Under the pieces are notes generated by a model that saw only the letters and a list, made by a program, of their open reading frames with translations, had not been told where the DNA came from and ran no database searches. The position numbers and the translations under genes were made by a program. A stretch of DNA of 46,311 nt, taken from NCBI GenBank assembly GCA_003569205.1, contig BGOK01000019.1:1-46311 (forward strand), read 5' to 3'. This document shows, piece after piece, positions 7,998 to 18,766 of the stretch; position 1 is the stretch's first letter; the number at the start of each line of letters is the position of its first letter. The stretch is from Verrucomicrobiota bacterium (GTDB lineage Bacteria; Verrucomicrobiota; Verrucomicrobiia; Opitutales; UBA953).

Positions 7998-9675
7998 TTT
8001 TCCAAAGACCGCTTTTATCCTCGGTGCCGGCCTCGGCACGCGCCTACGTCCACTGACGGAGCATTGTCCGAAGCCGCTGCTCCCCTTGGGCGGTAAGCCG
8101 ATGGTTGAGCGCGCGCTCGCGAAGCTCTACGCCGCCGGCACGCGCCGATTCCTCATCAATACGCACCACTGCCCGGAAGCTTGGACGCAGGCCTTCCCGA
8201 CGGGCCGCTGGCAGGACGCCGAAATCCGGTTCGTCCATGAACCCGTGCTGCTCGAAACCGGCGGCGGTTTAGCGAACATCACCCAATTCCTGACGGCCGA
8301 AGATACGCAGCTCGTGGTCTGGAACGGTGATATCCTCTCAGACGTCCAGCTCGCTGAAGCTTATGCGCACCACACCGCGAACGGCGCCGAAGCCACGCTC
8401 GTTGTGCGCGAGAAAGGCCCGAACACGAACGTGCGCATCACGGATGACGGCTTCGTGACGGACCTCCGCGATCGCCTCGGCAAGAGCGACTTAGCGTATC
8501 AATACACCGGTATCTGTTTCGTCACGCGCGCGTTCGCCGCAGGCGTGCCGCCGGCGAGCGTCTCACTCGTCGAGCACTTCCTCACCCGCGTCCAAGCCAC
8601 GCCGGGCTCGGTGCAGGGATACCTCGACCCCTCGGCGCATTGGCATGACTTGGGTACCGTTGCAGAGTACCAGCAGGTGAAAGCCGAAATCGAAAAGCCA
8701 GTGCGCGGGGCAATTGCCACGGTCGATGCTGCCAAGCTGTTTGGCTACACCCTCACGGCGGGCGAGGCACCGATCAAAGGTGGCTCGGGTCGACGCTTCC
8801 ACCGGGTGGCGAAGCCCGACGGCAGCACTGCCATGCTGTGCATCTATGACGATGCCCGACCGGAGAACCTTGGCTATGGACGCCTCGGTCACGCGCTCTT
8901 CGCCGCGGGTATCAACGTCCCGCAGGTCCTCGCTGAAGACACAGACGCTGGCGTGCTCGTCATGGAGGACCTCGGTGACACCGACCTCTGGTCGCTCTCC
9001 CAACAGCCCACCTTCCCTTGGCCCGCCGTCGCCTCGGCGCTGGAGCAGCTCGGTCACCTCCATCGCCTCGGGGCGGAAGCCGTGCAGACCGCCGGCGTGC
9101 CCTTGATGGAGCCCTTTGGTGACAAACTCTACACTTGGGAGCGCCAGTACTTCACGGACAACGTCCTCGCCGGCCGCAAGCTTGACCGCGACCTTCAGAA
9201 TGAGATGGCCACGCTCGCCAAAGAACTGAGCGGCCGTCCGCAGGTACTCGTGCACCGCGACTTCCAATCGCAGAACATTCTCGTCCGCCAAGACCAAGCT
9301 TGGCTGATTGATTTCCAAGGCGCGCGCCTCGGTTGCCAGTTCTACGACTACGCCTCGCTCGCCTTCGACCCCTACCTCACCTGCAAGGACATGGACCTCT
9401 GGCGAATCGAGATCGAAGACCACGCCCGCGAAGTCGCTGACTGGAAAGGCTCGCTCGACGAGTTCTCGCACCTCCTGCATATCGCCGCCACGCAGCGCCT
9501 CCTGCAGGCCTGCGGGGCCTACGCCTTCCTCGGCCGCAAGCAAGGCCGGGCGGACTTCCTCGCGCACCTACCGCAAGGCCTCCGCAACCTCACGATCGCC
9601 GCCTCCCTGTGCGGGAAGCGACGGATCGCGCGGATGGCGGAAGAACTCGCGGGCGCGACGGCGGTTAGCCGTTAA
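7990..9675 (+). CDS. fused nucleotidyltransferase-sugar kinase (MurU-AmgK-like)
   Basis: The 561-residue product joins two enzymes. Residues 1 to about 235 form a sugar-1-phosphate nucleotidyltransferase with [29 protein letters not shown] and [11 protein letters not shown], close in pattern to MurU (MurNAc-1-phosphate uridylyltransferase). Residues of about 250 to 550 form an APH-type kinase with the catalytic loop VHRDFQSQN (H422, D424) and the metal-binding IDFQGAR (D441), as in AmgK (anomeric MurNAc/GlcNAc kinase). Together these would turn recycled MurNAc into UDP-MurNAc and bypass de novo synthesis; in Pseudomonas the two are separate neighbouring genes. The start overlaps the Fur-type gene by 8 bases, suggesting translational coupling. 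It is convergent with glyS, overlapping by 11 bases. Heptose-type specificity (HddC plus kinase) is the main alternative. Confidence 0.8.
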   Translation: MPDFPKTAFILGAGLGTRLRPLTEHCPKPLLPLGGKPMVERALAKLYAAGTRRFLINTHHCPEAWTQAFPTGRWQDAEIRFVHEPVLLETGGGLANITQFLTAEDTQLVVWNGDILSDVQLAEAYAHHTANGAEATLVVREKGPNTNVRITDDGFVTDLRDRLGKSDLAYQYTGICFVTRAFAAGVPPASVSLVEHFLTRVQATPGSVQGYLDPSAHWHDLGTVAEYQQVKAEIEKPVRGAIATVDAAKLFGYTLTAGEAPIKGGSGRRFHRVAKPDGSTAMLCIYDDARPENLGYGRLGHALFAAGINVPQVLAEDTDAGVLVMEDLGDTDLWSLSQQPTFPWPAVASALEQLGHLHRLGAEAVQTAGVPLMEPFGDKLYTWERQYFTDNVLAGRKLDRDLQNEMATLAKELSGRPQVLVHRDFQSQNILVRQDQAWLIDFQGARLGCQFYDYASLAFDPYLTCKDMDLWRIEIEDHAREVADWKGSLDEFSHLLHIAATQRLLQACGAYAFLGRKQGRADFLAHLPQGLRNLTIAASLCGKRRIARMAEELAGATAVSR

Positions 9676-11167
9676 CCTGCTCGTCGAGGAAGCGGACGAC
9701 CTCGTCCTCCGTCATGCGGACCTGCTCCAGCGTATCGCGGTTACGGACCGTGACGCCGGCGTCCTTCTCGATCGTATCGAAGTCGATGGTGATACCGAAG
9801 GGCGTGCCGATCTCATCCTGGCGACGGTAGCGGCGACCGATGTTACCGGACTCGTCGTAGAAGACGTTGAAGCGCTTCTTGAGACGACGGTAGAGGGCTT
9901 CGGCGCGCTCGACGAGGGCGGGCTTATTCTTCAGTAGCGGGAAGACGGCGGCCTTAAACGGGGCGACGCGGGCCGGTAAGCGGAGCACGATACGCTTTTC
10001 GCCTTCGACCTCATCTTCGTGGTAGGCCGTGGTGAGTAAGGCGAGGAACACGCGGTCGACGCCGACGGACGGCTCGATGACATGTGGGATGAAGCGGGCC
10101 TTGGCGGCCTCGTCGAACCAATCGAGCTTGGTGCCGGACACATCGCTGTGTTGCGTGAGGTCGAAGTCGCCGCGGGCGGCGACACCTTGCAGTTCCTGCA
10201 CTCCGAAGGGGAACTCAAACATGATGTCCGTCGTGCCCTTGGAGTAGTGGGCGAGCTTTTCGGTCGGGTGCGGGTAGAGCGAGAGCTTGGCACGCGGGAT
10301 ACCGATGGACTCGAACCAAGCGAGGCAACCCTCGATCCAGCCCTGGTGGGCGGTCTGCCAATCGGCCGACGGGGCGATGAAGTATTCGATTTCCATCTGC
10401 TCGAACTCGCGGGAGCGGAAGATGAAGTTGCGGGGGTTGATTTCGTTACGGAACGCCTTACCGATTTGGGCGATGCCGAACGGCAACTTCACGCGGCCGG
10501 TATCGACCACGTTCTTAAAGTTAATGAAGATACCCTGCGCCGTTTCCGGGCGAAGGTAAGCCGTTGCGGAAGCGTCCTGCATAGCGCCGACATACGTCTG
10601 GAACATCATGTTGAACGAGCGGGGCGGCGTCAGGGAGCCCGGCTTACCGGTGGCGGGCGACGGGATGAGGGCATGCTCCTCGGGCTTCGCCTCGGTATAG
10701 TCCTTGAGCGTAAGCGGCTCGAGGGCGCCCTGCTTGGCCAGCTTGCGCTTCATCTCATTGGCCATCTCTTCGGCCTTGGCCGACATCGTCTCGTCTTCGA
10801 GTACGGAAATATAACCGATGGTCTCGCCCGCCACGCGGACGGGAGCGAAGAACAGCTGGTCGGCACGGTAGCGCATCTTAGACTCCTTACAATCGACCAG
10901 CGGATCGGTGAAGTTTTCGATGTGGCCTGAAGCCTTCCACGTCGTGGGGTGGTGGATGATCGAGGAATCCAGGCCGACGATGTCATCGCGCCGGTGGACG
11001 AAGTCCTGCCACCAAGCCTGCTTGATGTTATTCTTCAGCTCGACGCCGAGGGGGCCGTAGTCGAAGAAGCCATTGAAACCGCCGTAAATATCGGAGGAAG
11101 GGAAGACAAACCCGCGGCGTTTGCACAGGTTGATGATGTTTTCCATCTTATCGGTCGGGTCGGCCAT
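9665..11167 (-). CDS. glyS: glycine--tRNA ligase (single-chain dimeric type)
   Basis: Class II aminoacyl-tRNA synthetase that charges tRNA-Gly, of the alpha2 (eukaryote/Gram-positive-like) form rather than the alpha2-beta2 form of E. coli. The 500-residue product starts at ATG 11167 ([20 protein letters not shown]). It shows FGSSDIYGG-like [11 protein letters not shown] and FFDYGPLG near the N-terminus, RPETAQGIF with [20 protein letters not shown] (motif 2 region) in the middle, and motif 3 [10 protein letters not shown]. The C-terminal anticodon-binding domain contains [17 protein letters not shown] 62-base spacer separates its start from the upstream MCE gene. No Shine-Dalgarno is close enough to the start. 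The 3' end overlaps the convergent fusion gene by 11 bases. Confidence 0.96.
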   Translation of the reverse strand: MADPTDKMENIINLCKRRGFVFPSSDIYGGFNGFFDYGPLGVELKNNIKQAWWQDFVHRRDDIVGLDSSIIHHPTTWKASGHIENFTDPLVDCKESKMRYRADQLFFAPVRVAGETIGYISVLEDETMSAKAEEMANEMKRKLAKQGALEPLTLKDYTEAKPEEHALIPSPATGKPGSLTPPRSFNMMFQTYVGAMQDASATAYLRPETAQGIFINFKNVVDTGRVKLPFGIAQIGKAFRNEINPRNFIFRSREFEQMEIEYFIAPSADWQTAHQGWIEGCLAWFESIGIPRAKLSLYPHPTEKLAHYSKGTTDIMFEFPFGVQELQGVAARGDFDLTQHSDVSGTKLDWFDEAAKARFIPHVIEPSVGVDRVFLALLTTAYHEDEVEGEKRIVLRLPARVAPFKAAVFPLLKNKPALVERAEALYRRLKKRFNVFYDESGNIGRRYRRQDEIGTPFGITIDFDTIEKDAGVTVRNRDTLEQVRMTEDEVVRFLDEQVNG

Positions 11168-11223
11168 GGTTGGGTAAAACCTTTGCTTACCCCTTGGGAC
11201 GGCAGCCCCGCAAGCCTCTTCCC

Positions 11224-12159
11224 TCAGCGAGGCTGGGGTTCGGTCGTCAAACCACGCGCTTTCTTAGTCCAAGTGCGGGCCGCCTCGGAGACCGCCTTAA
11301 ATAGATCCGCCACCTCGGCTGCGGTACCGCTCAGCTTGGCCTCGGAACCCTCCATCGAAGCCGTGAAGGACTCCAGGGCGGCCCGGGCATCGGCGAGACG
11401 CACTTGCAGCTGGCCGATAGTTTCACCATCCAGGCGACGGTCGGCGTCGGCAGCGGCGGCGCGTAAGGCCGCGCAGCTCTCCGTCAGACGGCGTGCCTTC
11501 GCCCCGAGGTTCTCGTCGGAGGTCGCCTCAGCGAACCCTGCCGTCGAGGCTTCGAGTCGAGCGGAGAAAGCCGCGGCGCGGTCGGGATTCGTATCCGTGT
11601 AATATTTATCGAGGTTCGCTTCGAGCTCTTGGGCGATTAAACCCAAGTCGCGGCTCGTCGCCCGTTCGAGTTCCTTCACCACCCGCTCGATGGCGCGCTG
11701 TCTGGTAAACCCGGAGGCGGGAATCTCGTCGCGGGCCAGCTCAGTTGGGAGTGGATCCTGGGCGTCCCAGAAAAGTTCGACTTGGAGCATGCCGGAAGCC
11801 GGACTCACCGCGACGAGGTGGGCACGGAGACCACGTTGCACCTCCTCTTGTAGACGTTCACCGCGCAGACGGTCAGCGAAACCGCGGTCTTCCAACGTAT
11901 CGGGATCGAGGCTCAAGACGACCTCAGGGCGGAGGCGCTGCTCGGCGTCTATAAAGAGGCCAATGGCGGAAACCTGCCCGACCACCACGCCTTGGACGCG
12001 CACGGGAGTGCCCGTCGAGATACCATACACCGAGAAAGCTGGGCGGAAGAGCACGCGGACCAAAGGGGCGTTCCAAGCCCGCCACCACGACCATAGCGCA
12101 ACCCCGCACGTCAGCACGAGGAGCGTGAGCAAAACGCCGCCAAGGGCGCGACGGCTCAT
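11224..12159 (-). CDS. MCE/MlaD domain protein
   Basis: Inner-membrane-anchored periplasmic lipid-binding protein of the MCE family, the group that includes MlaD of the phospholipid transport systems. The product is 311 residues. One N-terminal membrane helix (about 7-27, [19 protein letters not shown]) is followed by a single MCE domain at about 33-125, with [20 protein letters not shown] as its core. The remainder (about 150-300) is alpha-helical and coiled-coil-like. No MlaE permease or MlaF ATPase gene is in the window, so its partners must be elsewhere. Its ATG at 12159 overlaps the pheA stop in an ATGA arrangement, which fixes the start and implies coupled translation with pheA. Confidence 0.88.
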   Translation of the reverse strand: MSRRALGGVLLTLLVLTCGVALWSWWRAWNAPLVRVLFRPAFSVYGISTGTPVRVQGVVVGQVSAIGLFIDAEQRLRPEVVLSLDPDTLEDRGFADRLRGERLQEEVQRGLRAHLVAVSPASGMLQVELFWDAQDPLPTELARDEIPASGFTRQRAIERVVKELERATSRDLGLIAQELEANLDKYYTDTNPDRAAAFSARLEASTAGFAEATSDENLGAKARRLTESCAALRAAAADADRRLDGETIGQLQVRLADARAALESFTASMEGSEAKLSGTAAEVADLFKAVSEAARTWTKKARGLTTEPQPR

Positions 12160-13222
12160 CCGGCGGACTGTGGGTAGCTACCCAGCCACTTGACGATTTC
12201 GCAACGACCCTTGAGCGCAACGACGGCCTCTTGGACGGCAGACGAGTCCCAATGGCCTGGAAAATCGATGAAGAAGAGATACTCCCAAGCCCGGCGCCGG
12301 CTCGGACGCGACTCGATGCGAATCAGGTTGATACCACGGTCGGAAAAAGAACTGAGGGCCGCCTGGAGTGCACCCGGCTCGTGCTTCAACGTGAGCACGA
12401 CACTCGTCACCTCTTCTTTGGCGCCCGTGGCGTTAGCCGTGAGCCCAATGACGAAGAACCGCGTCGCGTTATCGCGGCGATCCTGGATACCGCGGGCGAG
12501 GATCGGGACACCGCGGGATTCGGCCGCAGTGGCGGAAGCGACGGCGGCGGCACCATGGGGCTCGCGGGCCACCTGTTCGACGGCGGCGGCGGTGCTGTCG
12601 GTCTCGACCAAGGTCGCGTTAGGCGCATGCCGGGAGAGCCAACCGCGGCATTGGGCGAGGGCGATATCCTTGGACAGGACACGCGTCACTGTGTCGAGGG
12701 AGCCAAAGCCCACGAGGCACTGCTCGACGGCCAACGTCACTTGAGCGACGACCTTGAGTTCGGATTCCGCCAAGAGGTCAAGGGAGTGGCTCACGACGCC
12801 CTCGGTGGAGTTCTCCACTGGCACGACGCCGTAGGAAGCCTCGCCCGATTCGACGGCGGCGAAGATATCGCTAATCGAACGGAGCGGCAGGGACGGCACG
12901 CTGGAGCCAAAGGCCCGCAGCTGGGCCTGCTGCGTGAAGGAACCCTCGGGTCCGAGGTAGGCGACAGGCTTGGCCATCTGGGCGCCGATGGAAAGGGAGA
13001 TCACTTCGCGGAAGATCGACCGGACGCCGGAGGCTGGAATATTCGGTGCCGCCTCAACGAGGGCGCTCAGGACCTGCTCTTCACGCTGGGGGCGTAGACG
13101 GGGGCGCCCGACTTCAACTTCGCTTCACCGATCGCGCGCGCAACCTCGAGACGCTCGCCCAGCAGGCGTAACATCTCACGGTCGATACGGTCGACCTCAC
13201 GGCGATGTTGGTCGAGGCTCAT
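12156..13222 (-). CDS. pheA: chorismate mutase/prephenate dehydratase (P-protein), one frame break
   Basis: Bifunctional enzyme converting chorismate to prephenate and then phenylpyruvate for phenylalanine synthesis. An AroQ-type mutase domain opens the protein (MSLDQHRREVDRIDREMLRL, then GERLEVARAIGEAK). The frame then breaks near 13095, where a C run seems one base short. Restoring it gives APQREEQVLSALVEAAP, which leads into the dehydratase domain: AYLGPEGSFT, VPVENSTEG and the catalytic NATRFFVIG. A C-terminal ACT domain has GALQAALSSF and the Phe-site ESRP. The span is 1,067 bases, so exactly one added base restores a 355-residue protein. The start 13222 overlaps the scpB stop (ATGA) and the stop overlaps the MCE start (ATGA). 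The open part without repair runs from 13004. Confidence 0.93.
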
Positions 13223-14013
13223 GCGGTCGGTGCAGAAGAATCGGCCTCAGCCGGTGGATTTTCGAGTGCGACGGGGGTGGAAGTATCGGCGGCGGGCAGG
13301 CCCATTTCGGCGTCACCGACGACCACGGGTGTCGTGGCACGCGTAATCCATTCGGAAATCTGCGCGGGCGATAGGACATCGGACGCAGGTAACTCACCCA
13401 GCGTGCGCAGGCCGGTGAAATCGAGAAACTTGTCGGTCGTCCCGTATTGGATGGGACGGCCCGGGAGATCAGCGCGACCCGTCACGGCAACGAACTCGAG
13501 CTCCATCAAACGGTTCAACGAGCTATCGACGGAAACGCCACGGATGGCTTCCATCTCTGGACGCGTGACGGGCTGACGGTAGGCGACGATGGAAAGCGTT
13601 TCGAGGGCGGCGGGGCTGAGGCGCTGTGGGCGGGGCTCACCACGAAGTAGACGAACCCAATCGGCGTAGACGGGTGAGATCACGAGACGGAAGCCTTCCG
13701 GACCTTGTAGGATGCGCGACGCATCATTGGCCTCGCGCATTTCAACCTCGAGGGCGTCGACCGCCTCGCGAATCTGCGTGGCTGTCAGCAAAGTCGGCAC
13801 CTGATCGATGATATCCTGGATCACCTCTTGCACCGGTTGAGTAGCGACGGCGGCGGGCGCGTTGCCGGGCTCGGCGCCTGGCCGCTCTTCCGTCGACTCG
13901 GAGGCCGATTGGGCATGGTAGCGCTGGACGACCTTTTGGATGTCCTTGATGGAGACCGCCTCGGAGGTCGAGAGCAGGAGCGCCTTGATGATTTTCTTAA
14001 GGTTGAATTCCAC
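13219..14013 (-). CDS. scpB: segregation and condensation protein B
   Basis: ScpB is the winged-helix kleisin partner in the SMC-ScpA-ScpB condensin that organises the chromosome. I prefer GTG 14013, giving (V/M)EFNLKKIIKALLLSTSEAVS, because family members begin at this point; an upstream ATG at 14079 adds 22 residues that look unrelated. The core has IREAVDALEVEM, then the strongly conserved LSPAALETLSIVAYRQPVTR and EMEAIRGV, and after that LMELEFVAVTGRADLPGRPI and DFTGLRTLGELP. An unusual acidic/alanine insert (about residues 35-60) and a C-terminal acidic tail flank the core. scpA is not nearby. The stop overlaps the pheA start by 4 bases. Confidence 0.93.
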   Translation of the reverse strand: MEFNLKKIIKALLLSTSEAVSIKDIQKVVQRYHAQSASESTEERPGAEPGNAPAAVATQPVQEVIQDIIDQVPTLLTATQIREAVDALEVEMREANDASRILQGPEGFRLVISPVYADWVRLLRGEPRPQRLSPAALETLSIVAYRQPVTRPEMEAIRGVSVDSSLNRLMELEFVAVTGRADLPGRPIQYGTTDKFLDFTGLRTLGELPASDVLSPAQISEWITRATTPVVVGDAEMGLPAADTSTPVALENPPAEADSSAPTA

Positions 14014-14128
14014 GGGGGAGAAGGGCGTAAAATTGGATTGTCGGAAAAGGGGGCGGACGGCAGAGTCGGCCCTTCCCACTTATTAGGGGGGTACCTCCTA
14101 CTGACAACCGCAGACTTTTCACACCCAC

Positions 14129-15817
14129 ATGAGCTCCCCTGATTGCACCCGCCAGCACTCCTCCATCGTCGTGGACGGCGCCGACCGCGCCCCCAGCCGC
14201 GCCATGCTCCGGGCCGTTGGCTTCACCGATGCCGACTTCCATAAGCCGGTGGTGGGCGTGGCCTCGACTTGGTCGATGGTGACCCCCTGCAACATGCATA
14301 TCGACCGGCTGGCCGTGGAAGCCTCCAAGGGCGCCGACCAAGCGGGCGGTAAAGGCGTGATTTTCGGAACGATCACCGTCTCAGATGGCATCTCCATGGG
14401 CACGCCGGGGATGCGTTACTCGCTCGTTTCCCGCGAGATCATCGCCGACTCCATCGAGGCAGTGGCTGGTGCGGAAGGCTTTGACGGCCTCGTCACTATC
14501 GGTGGTTGCGACAAGAATATGCCAGGCTGCGTGATGGCCATGGCCCGCCTCAACCGCCCCTCCGTCTTCGTCTATGGCGGCACCATCGTCCCGGGCCTAC
14601 ACCGCGGCCAATCCGCAGATATCGTCACCGTCTTCGAAGCTGTCGGCAAGCATGCCGGGAAACAGATTGACGATGCCGAGCTCAAGGAAATTGAGAAATG
14701 TTCGATTCCGGGCGAAGGCTCCTGTGGTGGCATGTATACCGCCAACACCATGGCCTCGGCCATCGAAGCCCTCGGCCTCAGCCTGCCCGACAGCTCTGCC
14801 CAGCTCGCGAACTCCAAGGACAAACTCGCCGACTGCGAACGCGCCGGCAAAGCCGTGTTGGAACTGCTCAAGAAGAATATCCGCCCCTCGGACATCCTCT
14901 CTAAGAAAGCCTTTGAGAACGCCATCACCGTCGTCATCGCCCTCGGCGGCTCGACGAATGCTGTGCTGCACCTCATCGCGATGGCCCACACCGCCCACAT
15001 CAAACTGACCCTCGAAGATTTCGAACGCGTCGGCCGTAAGGTCCCCGTGCTCGCCGACCTCAAGCCGAGCGGTAAGTACAACATGGCTCACTTCGTGCGT
15101 ATCGGCGGCCTCCAACCGCTGCTGAAGATGCTGCTCGATCAGGGCCTTCTGCATGGCGATTGCATGACGGTCACCGGTAAGACCGTGGCGGAAAACCTAG
15201 CGAACGTCGGGAACTATGCCGCGGACCAGGACGTTGTCCGCCCCTTCTCCAATCCCATCAAGGCTGACAGCCACCTGCGCATTCTCCGTGGCAACCTCGC
15301 GCCGGAAGGCGCCGTCGCCAAGATCACCGGCAAGGAAGGCAGCGCCTTCACTGGTAAGGCCATCGTCTACGAATCCGAAGAAGACTCCCTCAAAGGTATC
15401 CTTAGCGGAGAAGTCAAAGACGGCCACGTCATCGTCATCCGTAACGAAGGCCCCAAGGGTGGCCCCGGCATGCGCGAGATGCTCGGACCGACCAGTGCCA
15501 TCATGGGCAAGGGCTTGGGCAAGACCATCGCCCTCATCACCGATGGACGCTTCTCGGGTGGCAGCCACGGCTTCGTGGTTGGTCACATCACCCCGGAAGC
15601 CGCCGTGGGCGGTGTGCTCGCTGTCGTCCAGAACGGCGACACCATCATCATCGACGCCCTCAAGAACGAAATTAACCTCGCCGTCCCGACGGAAGAAATC
15701 ACCCGTCGCCTGCAGGCTTGGAAGCCCACCCCTTGCAAAGAAAAGCGTGGCACGTTGGCCAAATATGCGAAACTCGTGTCCTCCGCCAGCGATGGCGCGG
15801 TGACCGACGCCGACTAA
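14129..15817 (+). CDS. ilvD: dihydroxy-acid dehydratase
   Basis: Iron-sulfur dehydratase of valine, leucine and isoleucine synthesis, forming 2-keto acids from 2,3-dihydroxy acids. The 562-residue product starts at ATG 14129. It carries the cluster cysteines in [16 protein letters not shown] and [12 protein letters not shown], plus the conserved [23 protein letters not shown] and the active-site region [16 protein letters not shown]. The length of about 560 residues is that of the shorter IlvD group, often [2Fe-2S], rather than the 616-residue E. coli type; cluster type is not provable here. It is divergent from scpB. The leader contains TAGGGGGGTACCTCCTA near 14084, an imperfect palindrome of unknown meaning. 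A strong terminator follows. Confidence 0.96.
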   Translation: MSSPDCTRQHSSIVVDGADRAPSRAMLRAVGFTDADFHKPVVGVASTWSMVTPCNMHIDRLAVEASKGADQAGGKGVIFGTITVSDGISMGTPGMRYSLVSREIIADSIEAVAGAEGFDGLVTIGGCDKNMPGCVMAMARLNRPSVFVYGGTIVPGLHRGQSADIVTVFEAVGKHAGKQIDDAELKEIEKCSIPGEGSCGGMYTANTMASAIEALGLSLPDSSAQLANSKDKLADCERAGKAVLELLKKNIRPSDILSKKAFENAITVVIALGGSTNAVLHLIAMAHTAHIKLTLEDFERVGRKVPVLADLKPSGKYNMAHFVRIGGLQPLLKMLLDQGLLHGDCMTVTGKTVAENLANVGNYAADQDVVRPFSNPIKADSHLRILRGNLAPEGAVAKITGKEGSAFTGKAIVYESEEDSLKGILSGEVKDGHVIVIRNEGPKGGPGMREMLGPTSAIMGKGLGKTIALITDGRFSGGSHGFVVGHITPEAAVGGVLAVVQNGDTIIIDALKNEINLAVPTEEITRRLQAWKPTPCKEKRGTLAKYAKLVSSASDGAVTDAD

Positions 15818-15838
15818 GCGAGTCCATGCGGGGTGCTC

Positions 15839-15873
15839 GCAGGCGAGACTCCGGTCTCGCCTGCTTTGTTTTT
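15839..15873 (+). terminator. Rho-independent terminator of ilvD
   Basis: Perfect 10-bp stem GCAGGCGAGA / TCTCGCCTGC around a six-base CTCCGG loop, followed by TTTGTTTTT. It lies 21 bases after the ilvD stop. Confidence 0.92.
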
Positions 15874-15905
15874 GCCTCCGCTCAGGAAGCAGGCACCGTG
15901 CCCGT

Positions 15906-17114
15906 ATGCTTCGCCCCACCCTGCTCACCCTCGCATGCGTTGGCGCGTGCGCCCTCGGCGCCGCACCCGAACTCAACTTCTCGCGGCGCACCCTGACCAC
16001 GGACTTCTTCAGCGAAGGTTGTGCGGTCGGCGACCTTAACGGCGACGGCAAGCCGGACATCGTGGCTGGACCGCACTGGTACGAAGGCCCCGACTTCCGC
16101 GTCCGCCATGTTTTGGCGGCCAACCCGGGTCGGCCCTATGACCCAATCGGCTACTCAGAATCGTTCGTACAACTGATCGCAGATCTCAATGGTGACGGCC
16201 GGCCGGACGTCATCACCGTCGGCTTCCCGGGCAAGGAAACGTATTGGTATGAGAACCCAGGCGCGCAGACGGACGCTACGTGGAAGCGCCACCTCTTTCT
16301 GGCCAAGACTGACAACGAATCACCGCACCTCCTTGACCTTGATGGCGACGGCAAACCCGAACTCGTCTGTATGTCCGAGGGCGCCGTCGGCTTTGTTAAG
16401 CTCGCCGCCGATCCCACGCAGCCTGCGAAATTTACCGCCATCAGTGCGGCCGACCCTAAAAAGTTTGCGCGTTTCACGCACGGCCTGGGCGTGGGCGACC
16501 TGAATGGCGATGGCCTTCCTGATATCCTTGAACGTAACGGCTGGTGGCAAAATCCCGGGCCTAAAGCCCCTGCTGGCACGCTTTGGACCTTTCATGCCGT
16601 CGCCTTTTCGGCGGGACGTAATGGCGGCGCGCAGATGATTGTTACCGACGTCGATGGCGACGGCTTAGCGGACGTACTCACCTCGCTCGACGCGCACCGT
16701 TTCGGCCTTTCGTGGTTCCAGCAGAGCCGCGGTGCGAAGGGCGAAAGCACTTTCGTCGAGCACCGCATCCTCGACGACAAGCCGGCGAACTCCTTGGGCG
16801 GCTTAGTGCTGGGACAAATGCATGCCTTGGTGCTGAGCAAACAAGCTTCCGATGGCCGCCCCGTCCTCTTCACCGGCAAACGCTTCTGGGCCCACGGGCC
16901 GAAGGGAGATGCCAATCCCCTCGCGGCACCGCTGGTGATCGGCCTGACATGGGCGAAGGACGCTGCTGGCACGATCATCTTCTCGACGCACGTAGCGGAT
17001 GATGACTCTGGCATCGGCACGCAGTTCGCCGTGGCGGACCTCAATAGCGACGGACGGGCGGAAATCGTGACGGCCAATAAAAAAGGCCTCCACGTCCTGA
17101 CGCTCCGTCCGTAA
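15906..17114 (+). CDS. secreted FG-GAP/VCBS repeat protein
   Basis: Predicted exported beta-propeller-like protein; substrate unknown. The 402-residue product has a signal peptide ([15 protein letters not shown]). Six calcium-binding loops follow: [45 protein letters not shown] and the C-terminal DLNSDGRAE. Several are followed by the aromatic turns WYEG, WYENPG and WWQNPG, which are typical of the large FG-GAP families of Verrucomicrobiota and Planctomycetota. These proteins are often linked to surface or sugar-degrading functions, but nothing here names a ligand. It starts 33 bases after the ilvD terminator and is followed 50 bases later by pgi. Confidence 0.88.
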   Translation: MLRPTLLTLACVGACALGAAPELNFSRRTLTTDFFSEGCAVGDLNGDGKPDIVAGPHWYEGPDFRVRHVLAANPGRPYDPIGYSESFVQLIADLNGDGRPDVITVGFPGKETYWYENPGAQTDATWKRHLFLAKTDNESPHLLDLDGDGKPELVCMSEGAVGFVKLAADPTQPAKFTAISAADPKKFARFTHGLGVGDLNGDGLPDILERNGWWQNPGPKAPAGTLWTFHAVAFSAGRNGGAQMIVTDVDGDGLADVLTSLDAHRFGLSWFQQSRGAKGESTFVEHRILDDKPANSLGGLVLGQMHALVLSKQASDGRPVLFTGKRFWAHGPKGDANPLAAPLVIGLTWAKDAAGTIIFSTHVADDDSGIGTQFAVADLNSDGRAEIVTANKKGLHVLTLRP

Positions 17115-17164
17115 GCGGGCGAACGGGATTGCCTCCCCCCCGCGAAGGGGACATCAACGAGGCG

Positions 17165-18742
17165 ATGGCCTCTACCTTTGCCGCTTACTGCAGTCAGCTC
17201 ATCCACTACCCGGAGCTCGGCTTCTCCCTCGACCTGAGCCGCGCCCCGGCTCCCGCCGGTTTTGCTGAGCGCATGGCACCGGCGATGCGTGCGGCCTTAG
17301 CTGACATGGCGGCGATCGAAAATGGGGCGATCGCGAATCCGGACGAGAAGCGCATGGTCGGGCACTATTGGCTGCGGGCGCCGGAGCTCGCTCCGAACGC
17401 CACCCTCACCGCGGAAATCAAAGCGGCCGTCCAAGCCATCCATGCCTTTACACAAAAAGTGCGTGCCGGCGAAGTGCGCGGTCACGCTGGTAAGTTTACC
17501 GACCTCCTCTGCATCGGCATCGGCGGCTCGGCCTTAGGCCCGCAGTTTGTGGCCGATGCCCTCGGCACCGCGCAAGACACCCTGCGAGTGCACTTCATCG
17601 ACAACACGGACCCCGACGGTATCGACCGCATCTTTGATGCGCTTGGTCAGCGCCTCGGCACCACCCTCGTCTTGGTGACTTCGAAGTCTGGCAGCACGCC
17701 CGAACCGCGGAACGGCCAGATTGAAGCTGCCCTGCGCTGGAAGCAGGCGGGGCTTTCTTTTGCGGCCCATGCGGTCGCTGTCACCGGCGAAGGCAGCCAG
17801 CTCGATAAAGTGGCCGTCGCCGAGCAATGGCTCGCCCGCTTCCCGATGTGGGATTGGGTGGGCGGCCGCACGAGCGAGCTCGGCCCCGTCGGGCTCCTCC
17901 CCGCTGCGTTGCAAGGCCTCGACATTGATGGACTACTGGCAGGTGCGAAAGCCATGGACGTGCTCACACGCCTAGCGGAGATCGACCGTAACCCGGCCGC
18001 CCAACTCGCGTTGGCATGGCATCATCTCACCGAAGGCCGTGGCACCAAGGCGATGGTCGTGCTGCCCTACAAAGACCGTCTCCTGCTCTTCTCCCGCTAC
18101 CTCCAGCAGCTCGTCATGGAGTCGCTTGGCAAAGAGCACGACCTCGCGGGTCGCCAGGTTTTCCAAGGCCTCACTGTCTATGGCAACAAAGGCTCCACCG
18201 ACCAACACGCCTACGTCCAGCAACTGCGCGACGGCGTGAACAACTTCTTTGCGGTCTTTATCGAAGTCCTCCAAGACCGCCGCGGCCCCTCCCCGGAAGT
18301 CGAACCCGGCGTCACCTCGGGCGACTACCTCCAAGCCTTTCTCCTCGGCTCGCGCGAGGCCTTATCGGGCAGCGGCCGAGCCAACCTCACGATCACCATC
18401 CAAAAAATCGACGCCCACTCGGTTGGCATGCTGATCGCGCTCTTTGAACGGGCGGTCGGACTATATGCTAACCTATTGTCTATCAACGCCTACCACCAAC
18501 CAGGCGTCGAAGCCGGCAAGAAAGCTGCCTCAGAAACCCTGAAGATTCGTGCTCGCGCGCTCGCTGGCCTGGCCAAGACCCCCGGGAAATGGCTAACCAC
18601 AACCCAGCTCTGCGAGGAAATTGGACTTGTCGGGTCGGAGGAAGTGGTGTTCAAAGTTCTCCTGCACGTTTCCTCCAACCCGGGACCTGTTAAACGACAG
18701 GAATCGGGGGACCCAGCGAATACGGCCTTTAGTCATTCTTAA
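17165..18742 (+). CDS. pgi: glucose-6-phosphate isomerase
   Basis: Interconverts glucose-6-phosphate and fructose-6-phosphate in glycolysis and gluconeogenesis. I chose ATG 17165 ([19 protein letters not shown]), giving 525 residues; a TTG at 17129 would add 12. Family motifs are [14 protein letters not shown], the phosphate-binding [20 protein letters not shown], the active-site [12 protein letters not shown] and [11 protein letters not shown], plus the Lys-containing [14 protein letters not shown] signature. It has the shorter cyanobacterial-like layout rather than the 550-residue E. coli form. About 60 residues after the last signature form a small helical extension ([11 protein letters not shown], then [15 protein letters not shown]) that resembles a winged helix. 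Confidence 0.95.
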   Translation: MASTFAAYCSQLIHYPELGFSLDLSRAPAPAGFAERMAPAMRAALADMAAIENGAIANPDEKRMVGHYWLRAPELAPNATLTAEIKAAVQAIHAFTQKVRAGEVRGHAGKFTDLLCIGIGGSALGPQFVADALGTAQDTLRVHFIDNTDPDGIDRIFDALGQRLGTTLVLVTSKSGSTPEPRNGQIEAALRWKQAGLSFAAHAVAVTGEGSQLDKVAVAEQWLARFPMWDWVGGRTSELGPVGLLPAALQGLDIDGLLAGAKAMDVLTRLAEIDRNPAAQLALAWHHLTEGRGTKAMVVLPYKDRLLLFSRYLQQLVMESLGKEHDLAGRQVFQGLTVYGNKGSTDQHAYVQQLRDGVNNFFAVFIEVLQDRRGPSPEVEPGVTSGDYLQAFLLGSREALSGSGRANLTITIQKIDAHSVGMLIALFERAVGLYANLLSINAYHQPGVEAGKKAASETLKIRARALAGLAKTPGKWLTTTQLCEEIGLVGSEEVVFKVLLHVSSNPGPVKRQESGDPANTAFSHS

Positions 18743-18766
18743 CCCCTTTACTCCCCCAAAATCCCC

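Noticed and set aside
8563-9567. 334-codon open frame antisense to the MurU-AmgK-like gene
   Set aside because: The plus strand carries all catalytic motifs of two enzyme domains; the antisense product has no recognisable motif.
14084-14100. Palindrome TAGGGGGGTACCTCCTA before ilvD as an operator
   Set aside because: The arms are offset by one base and partly G-run; too imperfect to call without comparative data.
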